In this document: piece after piece, positions 1-10,999 of the stretch
Layout: each line of letters starts with the position of its first letter
Position numbering within the stretch: the stretch's first letter is position 1
DNA from: Thereva unica
Lineage: Eukaryota; Arthropoda; Insecta; Diptera; Therevidae
Direction: 5' to 3'
Length of the DNA stretch: 64,000 nt
Assembly: GCA_949987705.1 (NCBI GenBank)
Contig: OX465283.1
Span: forward strand, 7,110,207-7,174,206
The notes under the pieces: model-generated
What the model saw: only the letters and a program-made list of their open reading frames with translations
The model's database searches: none
What the model was told of the DNA's origin: nothing
Translations under genes and position numbers: made by a program

Positions 1-206
1 TCTGCCTGGAGTACCGTCAATAGCTCTACCTTCAGGTCCTGGGGGTCCTCTTGGTCCAGGAGGTCCTTGTCGTCCCACTCCGTTCTCACCTGGCGGACCT
101 CTTTCTCCAGGTTCTCCATTGTGACCAGGTGTGCCGCTTTGTCCAGGCGCTCCAGGTATTCCTGGGAATCCACGATCTCCTGGGGGTCCTCGCGGTCCAG
201 GTTCGC
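1..206 (-). CDS. Mp: Mp exon, collagen Gly-X-Y segment (continues past left edge)
   Basis: Acceptor TTAG is at 208-207. The exon starts with two bases that complete a Gly codon begun in the upstream exon. It encodes almost uninterrupted triplets ([15 protein letters not shown] and so on) with one break (GVGRQG) and ends near RAIDGTPGR at the window edge. It is part of a collagenous domain, and the reading frame is open to position 1. Confidence 0.85.
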
Positions 207-260
207 CTAATTGAAGGATTTATGATAAATATTTTGTTATCTAAAAAATGTTCGTCAAAC

Positions 261-353
261 CTTGTGGACCAATCGCACCAGGAGTACCAGGTCTGCCTGT
301 TTTTCCTGTTCCAGGAGGTCCTGGAGGTCCAATAAGCGTGGAAGATATCTCTG
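261..353 (-). CDS. Mp: Mp exon, collagen segment with non-collagenous start
   Basis: The acceptor is TATATAG|CAGAG and the donor is CACAAG|GTTTGA. In frame with the upstream exon it reads AEISSTLIG and then Gly-X-Y triplets (GPP GPP GTG KTG RPG). The junction completes a short non-collagenous interruption (EVCFAVVR + AEISSTLI), as expected in multiplexins. Length is 93 nt, with one overhanging base at its 3' end. Confidence 0.82.
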
Positions 354-424
354 CTATATAATCTGTAATCGAGTCAAGTTATTGAATCACAATTGTGCCT
401 TAAAAAATGTGTTTGTTGAAATAC

Positions 425-625
425 CTCGAACTACCGCAAAACAAACTTCTCTAATCCGACTTTCATCATAATACTGCCCATCAAATAAGGCAGCAGGACC
501 CGGCGGTCCCGGCATTCCTGGGGGTCCTTGTTGCCCTGGTGGTCCTGGAGCTCCCTCTCTACCTGGTATACCAGGAATTCCGGGGGCACCTTCTGGGCCA
601 CGATCACCACCTGCACCCCTTTCCC
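425..625 (-). CDS. Mp: Mp exon, collagen segment ending in an NC interruption
   Basis: The acceptor follows AATAAAG and the donor is CGAG|GTATTT. It encodes triplets from [10 protein letters not shown] to [11 protein letters not shown] and then a non-helical stretch, [17 protein letters not shown], with one cysteine. The 201-nt length keeps the phase. An NC segment inside the helix is typical of collagen XV/XVIII rather than fibrillar collagens. Confidence 0.83.
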
Positions 626-682
626 CTTTATTAAAAAAATATACCATTTTATGGTCGATTGATTTCTATGGCTTCTATTTAC

Positions 683-1040
683 CTGGAACACCAGTGATGC
701 CTGTTAGATATCTATGAGACGCCGCCGTATTCTGAGAGCTAGATTCATAAATAACTTGTCCTGGCGGGCCTGGAGGACCAGCTGGTCCTGACGGTCCAGG
801 AAGTCCATCTGAACCAGGCATTCCATGAGGTCCCATCTGTCCTGGAATTCCAGGCATGCCAGGATCCCCGGTATCTCCTTTTTGTCCAGTTAAACCCACT
901 GACCCTGGAGGTCCATAATCGCCACGTTCACCTTTAGATCCAGTAAATCCTCGGGGACCGCTATCGCCCTTGCTTCCTTTATCACCCCTGTCTCCCTTAT
1001 CTCCTCGCATGCCCCACTCTCCTTTTTGACCTTCCGGTCC
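683..1040 (-). CDS. Mp: Mp exon, collagen segment
   Basis: The acceptor is CTCTTTAG|GGACCG and the donor is GTTCCAG|GTAAAT. It encodes [20 protein letters not shown], further triplets, then a non-collagenous break ([20 protein letters not shown]) near its C-terminal end. The exon starts at phase 0 and ends at phase 1. Confidence 0.85.
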
Positions 1041-1094
1041 CTAAAGAGTTGGAATTTTAATAAAATAATAAAACACTTCTCTTCATCATCATAC

Positions 1095-1595
1095 TGGCGT
1101 TCCGTGAAGTCCCATGCGGCCGTCGTTTCCCTTTTCACCCTTGAGACCTGGAATGCCTGGTGGTCCAGGAACCGTTACAACTCCCGCTCCGCCCACTTCG
1201 ACACTTGGACCTGGTGGACCCATTGGTCCTGTTAATCCAACTTCACCTTTTTCACCTTTCTCTCCTACTGGTCCAGACCATCCCAAATCTCCTTTGTTAC
1301 CTTTATCGCCCTTCATTCCTGGCTGTCCATCTTTGCCGTCAATGCCAGGGGGGCCAGGTTCTCCAGGGTATGCTCTATCTCCTTTATCTCCCTTCTCGCC
1401 GCGAGGGCCTGGAAATCCGTAACTTGCATCGCCTTTGGGCCCTGGTGGTCCGGGTTCACCCTTTTCGCCTCTTGGTCCTAGTACAACTGAGGCGTTTCCG
1501 CTTCCTGCGAGTCCTGGCAGTCCAGGCAATCCACGTGGCCCTGGTCTGCCTGGAATACCATCACGCCCCGGTAAACCTGGAGGACCTATGGGTCC
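1095..1595 (-). CDS. Mp: Mp exon, long collagen segment
   Basis: This 501-nt phase 0-0 exon has acceptor TTTTTGTAG|GGACCC and donor ACGCCA|GTATGA. It encodes 167 residues, mostly Gly-X-Y, with interruptions at [10 protein letters not shown] and at [15 protein letters not shown]. The [12 protein letters not shown] triplets are the charged type seen in basement-membrane collagens. Confidence 0.87.
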
Positions 1596-1653
1596 CTACA
1601 AAAAGCAAAACGTAAAAATATATTTTAAAGAAAAAACTAATCTATGAACTCAC

Positions 1654-1904
1654 AGGAGGCCCAGTATATCCGGTAGGCCCTCTTGGACATTGTTCTGGGC
1701 ATCTAGTAGACTCGGCAGGTGCTACAGGTCCTGGACCGGTTGGTTGTACAAACCCAGTTGGATTGACTTCATACCCCTTAATAAAATCAATCATTAAAAT
1801 CATTTCAGCGAAAAGTTCATGTCTACACCTACCACAAGTTCCTGGCAATTGTCCTTCGATGGTCTGTCAGTATCACAGCTGAAGACCATCCATTGCAAAT
1901 CGAT
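1654..1904 (-). CDS. Mp: Mp exon, end of TSPN domain and linker; reading frame broken near 1848
   Basis: The acceptor is TGTTTCAG|ATCGAT and the donor is GGGCCTCCT|GTGAGT. The 5' part reads IDLQWMVFSCDTDRPSKDNC, the conserved end of the TSPN domain. The 3' part, in another frame, reads PGTCGRCRHELFAEM and then a Pro-rich lead into the collagen helix. Both flanking junctions need phase 0, but the exon is 251 nt, so it lacks one base modulo three. The frames meet at TTGCCAGGAA (1848-1839). A second tandem copy of that 10-mer would restore the frame and give a smooth peptide. This may be an assembly collapse, a sequencing error or a real lesion. Confidence 0.72.
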
Positions 1905-1955
1905 CTGAAACAAACACTGTTAGAAACTTTTTCTAATGACTACCTTCCTTTTCAC

Positions 1956-2147
1956 CGGAATTGTTTTCTTGCTATCTCTTTCTGCTGCGATCGAGAAATA
2001 CCCATCAGTAGGGTCCATCGGTCCTCGCGGCTGAAGCTCTGCGTAAACGTGCCCATTAGAATCTCTCACCAACTTACAATCCACCCAGAGCTTAACACTA
2101 TCCTGAGTAACACCTAACGATATTTTGTGCCAAGTTGAATCAAAAAT
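1956..2147 (-). CDS. Mp: Mp exon, TSPN/laminin-G-like domain, middle part
   Basis: This 192-nt phase 0-0 exon has acceptor TGTTTACAG|ATTTTT and donor ATTCCG|GTGAAA. It encodes IFDSTWHKISLGV, KLWVDCKLV and DGYFSIAAERD. The W-H-K motif followed by a strand with a conserved Cys is characteristic of TSPN/LamG folds. Confidence 0.85.
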
Positions 2148-2199
2148 CTGTAAACAAAAATAACTAGACACGATCGTTCCTAAAAAGCCATTACCATAC

Positions 2200-2621
2200 T
2201 GAAGTTTCCGTAAACGATATGGTCTGCAAATCTCCTTCAGCATCGGGTAATGATAGCTCGACGGTGTTATAAGTGGGATCAAGAATAACGCTCATTTGAG
2301 ACTCCTCCTGATAGTCAGTCAAGTGGAAGAGATACCAAGGCATTTGAGGATCCTCTGGGGCTCTAAAGGTGCACTCGAAGGAGAACTGATGTGGAATGCC
2401 GCTGGGGAATGCTTCTGTAGCTCTAACTGTTAAGTTAGTTGACGACTCAACGTGGTACGCTGTTTGCAATGAATTCGAGCCGACGATGACACTGACATCT
2501 TCGTAATATCGACTTTGTTCGTCCAAGTGGAACTCGTGGATCATGTCCATGTTGTTCAAATCAGGGTCACCAGGTCTCCATCTTCGACATGGTCCGTAAT
2601 CGGCGTACTCGTCGAAAGGTT
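2200..2621 (-). CDS. Mp: Mp exon, N-terminal part of TSPN domain
   Basis: The acceptor is AACAATTCCAG|AACCTT, preceded by a CTAAC branch-point-like motif; the donor is ACTTCA|GTATGG. It encodes an acidic start (EPFDEYADYGPCRRWRPGD) and then the first TSPN strands (FSFECTFRAPEDPQMPWYLF). It starts at phase 1, so an upstream exon is expected. The frame is also open upstream to 2736 through a short hydrophobic stretch (VGIMIISLFMSLC), so an alternative unspliced start cannot be excluded. No convincing signal-peptide exon was seen. Confidence 0.83.
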
Positions 2622-3049
2622 CTGGAATTGTTAAGTTAGAGATTAGTTTTGAAATTATATTCTTAGCAAAAGAACGTTTACATAAACTCATGAATAAGGA
2701 GATGATCATTATGCCCACATGATCACCGTTCCACATGACCAGAAGAAATACGGTCCCGAAAGTTTTTGAGGAAAATATTCGGTAACGAGTTTCGCATACG
2801 CCTTTACGGCCGAATCAACCAAGGAAACCACGAAGACGAGTAGAAGAGCTTTGCTAAATTCAGGAGTTCTGGTGTAAATGGACGATTGTCGGGCAGATCC
2901 TGGTCGGCGATGGCAAGGGCGGGGATCAAGACAAAAGAAGCTGACGGGCTTTGAAGTGGCTCTGCTTATGACCTAGATCAGTATGTAGCATTGTTTCAGA
3001 AGAACAATTCGGAGGCCGTAACGACGGATCCTGGAAATGTGGACTGAGA
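2622..3049. other. Intergenic or Mp first intron, nothing recognised
   Basis: There is no coding signal beyond the short open extension of the Mp exon up to 2736. It ends where the tandem duplication begins. Confidence 0.4.
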
Positions 3050-3931
3050 ATTGTCACAGTGATGACACCTTCGTTAATAGATGAGAAGCAAGCCTGTTCT
3101 ATCAAATAAAGCTTTACCAACTCAATTTGCACCTTAGCAGAAGGTAATCTGCAGTGATCATGTGAGGTGATCATGTCAAGCGAATGCTAGACCGAGAATC
3201 TGTGCTCTGTGGTCGTATTACTGCAACTGCATAGATCAGCCCGCACAGCCATACGTTCCGGTATGAGAAGTCGAGAGCTTTTATATAGCTTCAGCGTACT
3301 AACCACAAGAATCACTAGATTCTCCATCTACTCTCGAACTGTATATGCTAGAGAGAAATTGTGATGGTATGATGAGAAAAGTCCAGGGCTGATACTGCAC
3401 TAGCACTAACGACAACCAAAAAGTGCAGATTATAGCAATCTGGATACTGAAAACCAATGCTATGTAGATTAGCTTATCAAACGACAGAATTGTCACAGTG
3501 ATGACACCTTCGTTAATAGATGAGAAGCAAGCCTGTTCTATCAAATAAAGCTTTACCAACTCAATTTGCACCTTAGCAGAAGGTAATCTGCAGTGATCAT
3601 GTGAGGTGATCATGTCAAGCGAATGCTAGACCGAGAATCTGTGCTCTGTGGTCGTATTACTGCAACTGCATAGATCAGCCCGCACAGCCATACGTTCCGG
3701 TATGAGAAGTCGAGAGCTTTTATATAGCTTCAGCGTACTAACCACAAGAATCACTAGATTCTCCATCTACTCTCGAACTGTACGATATATGCTAGAGAGA
3801 AATTGTGATGGTATGATGAGAAAAGTCCAGGGCTGATACTGCACTAGCACTAACGACAACCAAAAAGTGCAGATTATAGCAATCTGGATACTGAAAACCA
3901 ATGCTATGTAGATTAGCTTATCAAACGACAG
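3050..3931. repeat. ~440-bp tandem duplication, two near-identical copies
   Basis: Copy 1 (about 3050-3487) and copy 2 (about 3490-3931) match almost base for base, with offset 439 before and 444 after a 5-bp insertion near 3781-3788. Shared marks include TTGTCACAGTGATGACACC at the start and CTTATCAAACGACAG at the end. The unit contains hydrophobic minus-strand ORF pieces (for example LIYIALVFSIQIAIICTFW) of unknown origin; these have no supporting start context. Confidence 0.9.
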
Positions 3932-5207
3932 CATCGATACTTTGAATCCACCATGTTTAGATAGAAAAGCAGTGAATGCCCAAACACGGCCATATTTCTC
4001 TCGGGAATCACCTCGTGAACCGCAAGAAGTGTTACTGGCCACTGCATTAGTCACACATTGAAGAAGATAGCCACAGGAAGGTCAACGCAAATAGAAAAAC
4101 GATTCATAAAAAATTCCGCCTTGAAGATTAAATACGTCAAACAAAGAACCCATGGTCGAAGTGTAGGAAGATCCAGTATACGACAACGAAAGGACATCAA
4201 TAATCTATATGTCAAAACCGATACTCCCATGAATGACTATGGAGTAAGTATTTATCATTGACAGAGCTACTTCGACACACAGCCTATCGATACCGCTCCC
4301 AATTACTCGAGCCAAAATCTCATAGACCACGATCAGCGTTTCTAACGCTTAACAAGAACTAGAGAGTTTGAACTTTGGATAAAAATCACACCGAAGTTAA
4401 CTCCATCAAGAAGTCGCTTCCAGAATGCCAAAGTTACATTCTCCGAATGTTATCCCATCCTTCTACCAGAAAAGGGTCCACACAAAATTGATCATAGATA
4501 ATGATCATAGAGTGATATTCCAATGCGGCACTCAATACACTTAGATGCAAGTCCTGGATCCTAAACGCGCGAAATGTTGACAGATCACACAATCACAGAT
4601 GTATTCGGTGCTGCTAACAGATAACAACAGGATGAGCACTCGATGCGAAAGCTCATCGAAGACACACACACCCAAGGCTTCATCTACACCCGAGTCCTCA
4701 ACCGCTTTCGTCAATGGCCCAGTACCCTCATAACTGCACTACTATTTCAATATGTTTTCGTCCCCCTTCTAATCTTTGTCCCAGTTGTACCTCTTCGCCC
4801 CCCTCTCCATGTGGCGGCCCTGCACTAAGTGTCGGATGAGTAGGATGTGCGTGTTATTAAAATTGAACACAAGCTCATGAGATTCATAACAGATTACGAA
4901 AATATCTGGTAATAGATTTGACCCCTAGGGAACACCAGCAGATGTGACAGAGGTTTTATTAGGTGTCACCTGATCCCATGCTCATAATAGGCTACTTCCA
5001 AAATCTAGGGGCATTTCATATTTTTCAAATGCATGCACTGATGGTCGGTCGGCGGGGAATTGTGGAAGGGGGGGGGGGGGGTTAAACAAGCTGAATCAAG
5101 ATCTACTGCTACTTACCAACTACTTGCCTTATCAAGAGGAAGTTACTTTTGCTTATTCTTGGGGCAAAGTTTGAAGCGTGTAGTGCAGTTCTAATGTTAA
5201 AGGGCCC
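3932..5207. other. Non-coding interval, no recognised element
   Basis: No splice-bounded or domain-bearing ORF was seen. It contains a 14-base G homopolymer at 5068-5081, unusual in this AT-rich sequence and a possible sequencing trouble spot. Confidence 0.4.
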
Positions 5208-5576
5208 CGTAGACGATCAATAATATTGTCAATACGCCTCTCAATAATACTGACTAGGCGTATATTGACCGTTTACCAGGGGTTCAAACGTATTGCCAAT
5301 TTATTGAAGCGTATTGATAGAAATTTTGATTAAAGCCCATTGACACGAGCCTTATTGATGCGCCCATTGAAATTTACAAGGTCTGTTGGTCAATATTTCG
5401 TTAGTCTTCGTACAGGCAAAAAGTCTGACGTCTGACAGAAACGAAATTTCGACGCGGAACGACAACAGTGCGTAGTCGCCGTTTTAATAGCTAGATTGAC
5501 GAGATTATTGAAGCGTATTGGCAGGAGCTTCAATATTATTGACAATACGTATTGGCAATATTATTGATCGTCTACG
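5208..5576. mobile_element. MITE with 29-bp terminal inverted repeats
   Basis: The left end, CGTAGACGATCAATAATATT (5208 on), and the right end (5548-5576) are inverted copies over 29 bp with one mismatch. The flanking CCC/GGG bases extend the pairing weakly. The interior repeats short ATTGAAGCGTATTG-like pieces on both strands. At ~369 bp with no ORF it is a non-autonomous DNA element. The target duplication is not clear, so the superfamily is unassigned. Confidence 0.82.
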
Positions 5577-8305
5577 AGGGATATTAGGTTTTTTTTTTTT
5601 AACAAAATAATGGAAGCGAGCGCAATAAAGACAAATAATTTCGAGCCACAAACTACAGCTTACAAGATAAGACCCGTCTAGAAGCAAAGTGTAGAGCTTG
5701 ACGAGGAGGTCCTGCGAATTCTGCTGGAGCGAAGCCCTATCGTTACCATTAACGGACTTGCGGAGAAGCTTGGATTTGGTCATCCAGCCGTTCAACAGCT
5801 TCATGCTGTGGGGAAAGTAAGTTAGTTGGGTCAATCGGTTCCTTACCAACTTTTGGAGTTCAAACGCACGCAGAGACTGAATGGGTGCTCTTCTTTGCTG
5901 TCACTTCTCAAGCTTAACATTTTTTTGGACCGAAAAATGACATGCCCAGAATCCATTGATTAAACATTTGATGGGCTACGAAGAGTTTAACCCACTTTGA
6001 CCTTTTAAACTCTAACTAAACCATAACTTATGAGGTTTACTACGTCCAACTTCCTCGGCTTAATCAGTTCTGGAAAAAAATTGACCATCTGTGGTTTCAA
6101 GACGACAAGTGTTCGGCCACATACAGCAAGAACGACTTTCCAGAAGCTAGAAGAGTTTGAATAGGAAACGACGCCGCATTCACCATATTCACCGGTACCG
6201 GACATGGATTATCTCTTGCTCCACAGTCTACAAAATTATCTGGATGAAACTCTGGATTCAATAGAACAATATATCAGTACGGTACTCGAGGAGTAAGAGG
6301 GGCGTTCAAACTCTACCAGATAAATGGAAAAGGATTGTAGAAAATGATGGAGATGGATTTTGGATTAGGATCAGTTTTATTTATCTTAATTTTGAAATAA
6401 ATTAAGTATAAAAACCGGCATTATTTATGGGCTGAGCAATATATCGCGTCGAAGAAGATTTTCTGAAATTTTTTTCAGAGATTAGGTACCAGTTCCGGAA
6501 AATAGTGTGTCGAGAGTCAAAGCTCTAAATTAAATTAAGCCAAAGCAATTTTTATCACATGATCATCATACAATCCAGTGGGTTCTGCAGTAAGATCCCC
6601 TTTCTTTGTTAAGTTACAAACCCTGATATCAATTATAAATACTTGACTCTTTGAGAAGCAACTTCAAATGAACTCGTATGTGTTTGAAAATGTCCTTATC
6701 TCGCACTAACATCTTTGCACCAGCACTTACTCCAGATATATGGGAGCTCCAACCACATAAACCACAATTGCAATCAAAATACACTTATTCAATAACCAAC
6801 TTACGTGCGACAGTTTCACATATTAATCCATAAATGATAGTAACTAACAAACTAAATCGTGTCCAGCCCATTCTCGATTCAAAATTAAAAAGAATCCTCG
6901 ATTGTGGAAAACACTTAAAACATTTTTCACACTTAAATTAAAATCTAGGCCCAACTAAGGACAAATCACAACACTCCTCTGAACTGCTCAGAACCAATTG
7001 ACCAGACTATTTCAGCAGTCCATACTCCTTGGGTCCTGCCCGCCAACTGAACGCTCCCAACTGAAGAATCCTCAAACGAGCCGCAGAAAGCATGATCTTC
7101 ATCAGCATATGACTTCCACACTGAACGCTATAAATTAATTGTCCATATGCTTCCAATGGTGCTAACAAACTCGGACGTTGCCATATGTACAAATGTCCAG
7201 CCGCATTTCTCAGAGATATTCTAAATTGCAAAAGCATAACCAATTCCGATCTCGGATACTACTACTGGACGGCGGGCCACCATTGTCGTCCCCACATTCA
7301 CGCCAATGTTGACCCATTTTCAATCGAAACCCGCGGAATTGATTTGTGATCAACGCGATAACATTGAGCCACTACTAAGTCCAATGGCCACTGGCCATTC
7401 CTAGATGATACGCGGCAGATGATTCTGTTGTAGTCATGCCGAATGCCGTTTAGAGCGAATTCTTTCGTAGATCGTTTTGACAGCACTTGATTTAAGTCAA
7501 ATATAGATGGCGACCTTGAGGTCTGAAGTTTAAGTGGTTCGACAGTGGACGAAGATTTTTTTAAATAGTTTCGATGCTTTTTGTGTTTGTCTTGTTTTAG
7601 CTCTTTGAGAGTTTCCGGGTGTCATTTATGGTTTTCGTATTACTTGGTGGTGCTGGTGTAATTGGAGCCAAAGAATGATCTGGTCAATTATTGCCACATT
7701 TTGTGCGATCACAAAAAAATCAGCGAATTAGCATGTGGGTTTTTTAAGAAAGTTGACTGTGGCGCCGGGTCTGAATAAAATGCCAGTTGAGTAAGGACCA
7801 AAAAACACAGAACAATTTTTTTGAAAAAAATTTATTTATTTTGGCAAATAATTTTTAATGCTCACGATATCAAAATTATGTTATCGATAACTATGAACTT
7901 ATTTTTTGCCATTATCAAGTTAAAGGAACTCGACTCTGATGAGCTACTCGTGAGGGATTTGATACCACAACCAGAGTAGTTTTTCAGCACACTACTTTGT
8001 CCTAAAAATTCCCAAAAATAGTTCACGTTCTTTACATTCTGGGCCTTCCTTTCCGTAAAAGATCTGAGCACTGTTTTTTTTTTTCTTGTAGATATCCAAC
8101 AAATTAAGCGAATGTCACTTTAAACCTTTGTCTGTCCGTGTGTTTGTGACCCACTTTCTTCTCTGAAACTGTTATTGCAAAAGATACTTGCTATATCTCA
8201 AATTATAGGTCTCGGTTAGGAAATTTAAAATAGAAATAATAGATCGGAATTTAAAAAGACAACGCCGAAAAAGGACATTTTGGATCTGTTTTATGCTCAT
8301 TGCCG
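5577..8305. other. Non-coding interval, nothing recognised
   Basis: Short ORFs here (for example minus strand 7007-7243 and 7298-7486) show no domain that I recognise. No tRNA-like fold, tandem repeat or clear terminal inverted repeat was seen. Confidence 0.35.
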
Positions 8306-8560
8306 TGTAAGTAAATAGTCGTATCTATTCGCCTCTAGTAGAAGACGACCAGTGTAAGGCCAACAAATTTGGGCGAATCTACCACGACATGACCGTTTAT
8401 CTTTTCTATTCTTAAATATATTTGAGTTAGGCCCTTAACTGCCTTAATTGTATTATAACCCTTTTATGACCTGTAATAAAAATCATCTCATTACCCTTTT
8501 AATGCGCCTTCTTTATTGTTCTATTCTGACCTGATTATTGCAATAAAGTTTTGTTACACA
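8306..8560 (+). mobile_element. Possible solo LTR with adjoining primer-binding-site-like sequence
   Basis: A ~255-bp block begins TGTAAG and ends TTACACA, with AATAAAG 12-18 bases before the end as expected of an R/U5 polyadenylation signal. Seven bases after TTACA comes TGGCGCAAACCTGGGG (8566 on), which resembles a gypsy-type primer-binding site. No gag/pol or second LTR was found. This is tentative. Confidence 0.35.
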
Positions 8561-8719
8561 TATTTTGGCGCAAACCTGGGGATTGCGCCAACAACCAGTA
8601 ACCCTTAACTATATATACACTACCATTGTAAGGCCCAGGCAGAATTAATGAAAATTTCAAAAAAGATATGCCTCATCAAAGGCTGGGTTATGTGAAAAAC
8701 TAGAGCTAAGAGATAAGAC

Positions 8720-8770
8720 CTTTTGTACTGTCGACGGTTCTATCATTGAGTGCAATGTCTGATATCACGC
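8720..8770 (-). repeat. SINE-like fragment, minus copy of sequence at 45563-45600
   Basis: The stretch TCGACGGTTCTATCATTGAG, extending to TGCAATGTC, is the reverse complement of sequence near 45563-45600, about 33 matching bases. The plus-strand copy lies just downstream of a tRNA-like box A/box B pair, so this may be the tail side of the same SINE family. Confidence 0.5.
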
Positions 8771-9419
8771 TCTTGTCGGATGGCAAGAGGAAGCAGAAGG
8801 AAATACATTTTTTCTGAAGAGGGAAGACAAGAAAGAATGAAAGTAATCTATATCGGCCAGGGATATTCGCACTTTTCAGACTGAGATGACTCAGATTTAA
8901 AGACGAGATGGGGTTAGTGCTTTGTTGTAGGGCTATTGCGGTAGTGAACCAGTGACGTCATCGCTTAGGAGTTTGGGTGTGAGCTTTATTCGGGGCAAGA
9001 ACCTGTGTGGCTGGGAACGCCACCTGTGTGAAACTATTTGAACTTTGCTTTAGTGGGTCTTTGTTCAGTTTTCATGGTGGGAAAGTCTTGGGTGAAAATC
9101 GTTGGTCTTGAGTGGGGAATTTGTGGGGGTATTTGATCCTGGTTCTAATGTGTCTTGGATGACGCTGAGTGAGCTTTTTCAGCTTGCTGTAGTGTCTACT
9201 ACATTATCGGTTTTGGAATCGTCCGTAAACCAAAAAGTCTTGTTTCCTTTAAAATGATGACAGCCATGCTGCCGTATTTATGTTCTGACCGATAATCGTC
9301 TTGAATGGCTTATCGAAGTCCAGAATGATATCGGGCAATTCGAGCAGGCTACCTTTCTTGCTTTTCTTCGTCTTATCTTCTTTGATCCGTTAGCTGGGGG
9401 CTCAAGCGGGACGTCCCAA

Positions 9420-10990
9420 GATGTCCGCTGCTTCGGCATCCGTGTCGGCGAAGACAGCGCTATCGTCGGCGAATATCAAGCCGGTTACGAAGTTGTCGTC
9501 GTATCGAACTCCGACCCGCCCATCGAATACTTCTATCGCGTCGATCACAACGTTGAAAACAAGTAGCGCAGCAACGACTCAGTGTCGGACACCCGTTTGA
9601 ATGGGAACTTCTCGGATAAGTCGGCTCGAATACGAACGCTGCTGGTCGAGTCATCGTAAGACGCTTGGAGAAGTTGGATAATTTTCAATGGTATGTGTTC
9701 GGTTTCCAAGGCTCTCCACAAGCTGTTCCAATCGATACATTCGAAAGCGGATTTGAAATCGATGAAAGCGACGACAGTTGGTTTGCCACAACGAATTATT
9801 TCTTCCATTAGCTGACGACGAACGAATATTTGATCAATGCATCCTCGATGTTGGCTGAGCCCCGCTTGTTTTTTCCGGGTCGTTTACTCTCGGTTTCTGT
9901 AGCCTTGATTGAATGATTTTCGTAAATACTTTGGCGACGATCGAAAGGAGGCTAATACCAGCGATCGCTTTCTTCCATGCGGACGGAACACGATCCGAAG
10001 GCCATTTGTGTGCTATGAGGACGTGAAGCTGTTGTGATAAGATATCTCTTTCGGCTTTGATCATCTCGGCGATTACTTGTTCTATTCCCTGCGCTATTCC
10101 ATTTTTAAGCGATTTTATTGCCGTCCTCATCTCGATAATTGTCGGTTTGGTATCGACAAACTGATTCGTTGGCTGTTCGATAATCGGCGGTTCGAATGCT
10201 GGACCTTGTGGCGGATCTCGTTTGTACAGCTGGTGGATGAATTCTCTCCACCGCTGCAGGCGCCCATGGGGAGAGTCACGAAAGCTCCATCCGACTGTTT
10301 TGTGTCGGCTAGAACGTTATCCAGTACGCTTCTCGTTCCGATTTCATTTTTTGTCGAACTTATTTGTTCGATCTTCGATATTGCTCGAAATCGACGTGTT
10401 TCATTCGTATCCGCTGATCGGCGAGGTCCAGACAGCTGTTCGACATCCATGGTTGCGTCCGTATACGGATAGGTGGATACAGCTCCATTGCATACCCCAC
10501 AATGGTCTCCTTTTTATTGCCTTTATTCTACATCGATATCGTCCGGTACTTCGAGCGCCGCGAGTTTGTTGGATAATACCATATGAAACTCTCTTCTGAT
10601 GGCCGGGTCCCGCAGACACGCCTAATTCGCCTAATTGTGGTGGCATTCTCTTCGCTCTTTGTAATCGGATCTGTAATTTCGCTCGAACAAGGTAATGGTT
10701 TGATCCGCAATCATCGGGCCCACGCATTGCACGTATGTCTTTGAGCGTCGATCGGAATCTTGTGTTAATCAAAACTTAGTCTAAGATCGCCGAGTCATTG
10801 CCGGATGGATTTCGCAGGTGAGTTGGTGTTTTAGTACTGAGACCACCTCTTCTCCAGTAAGGTAGACCGAAGCTCCTGGCAGATCTTCTTCTCCCGGCAC
10901 CAAGTCGCTGAAGACTAACTGTGAAGCCAGGATTGTCTTTTCCCAATGAGGAGGCCTGCTCAAGGGCATTGTTGGGTGGAGGAGTAGATA
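9420..10990 (-). mobile_element. Decayed RTE-clade non-LTR retrotransposon (endonuclease + RT)
   Basis: Minus-strand fragments appear in the order of one ORF2. The endonuclease C-terminus is around 10870-10650 (DXVLINTRFRS, RAMRGPDDCGSNHYLVRAK). The RT start is at 10130-9834 (SLKNGIAQGIEQVIAEMIKA, SLLSIVAKVFTKIIQSRLQ). The RT palm is at 9808-9600 (PTVVAFIDFKSAFECIDWNS, YDDSTSSVRIRADLSEKFP), followed by the catalytic FADD box at 9473-9462. Several frameshifts, a stop in the endonuclease and a missing PLPKKGD-type block show it is dead. RTE-like assignment comes from the motif set. Confidence 0.85.
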
Positions 10991-10999
10991 ACCCCGCCT

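Larger units (their letters stand above)
1..2621 (-). other. Mp: Multiplexin-type collagen gene, 5' coding part (gene span in window)
   Basis: Eight minus-strand exons encode a secreted basement-membrane collagen of the XV/XVIII (multiplexin) class. Reading from 2621 down, there is a laminin-G/TSPN-like domain (2621 to about 1850), a short linker with a C-G-R-C motif, and then Gly-X-Y triplets with interruptions to position 1. The TSPN domain plus an interrupted triple helix is the family signature; the C-terminal endostatin part would lie left of the window. The junctions 2200/2147, 1956/1904, 1654/1595 and 1095/1040 are phase 0, and 683/625, 425/353 and 261/206 are phase 1. The signal-peptide exon was not found. 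A fibrillar-type TSPN collagen is less likely because the helix is repeatedly interrupted. Confidence 0.85.

Noticed and set aside
1114..1615. Plus-strand Pro-rich ORFs opposite the collagen exons
   Set aside because: They are antisense shadows of Gly-X-Y codons; the minus frames have correct splice phases and collagen sequence.
3299..4054. Hydrophobic minus ORFs in the tandem duplication as a transmembrane gene
   Set aside because: The shared segment is short, lacks splice or start context and has no recognisable family.
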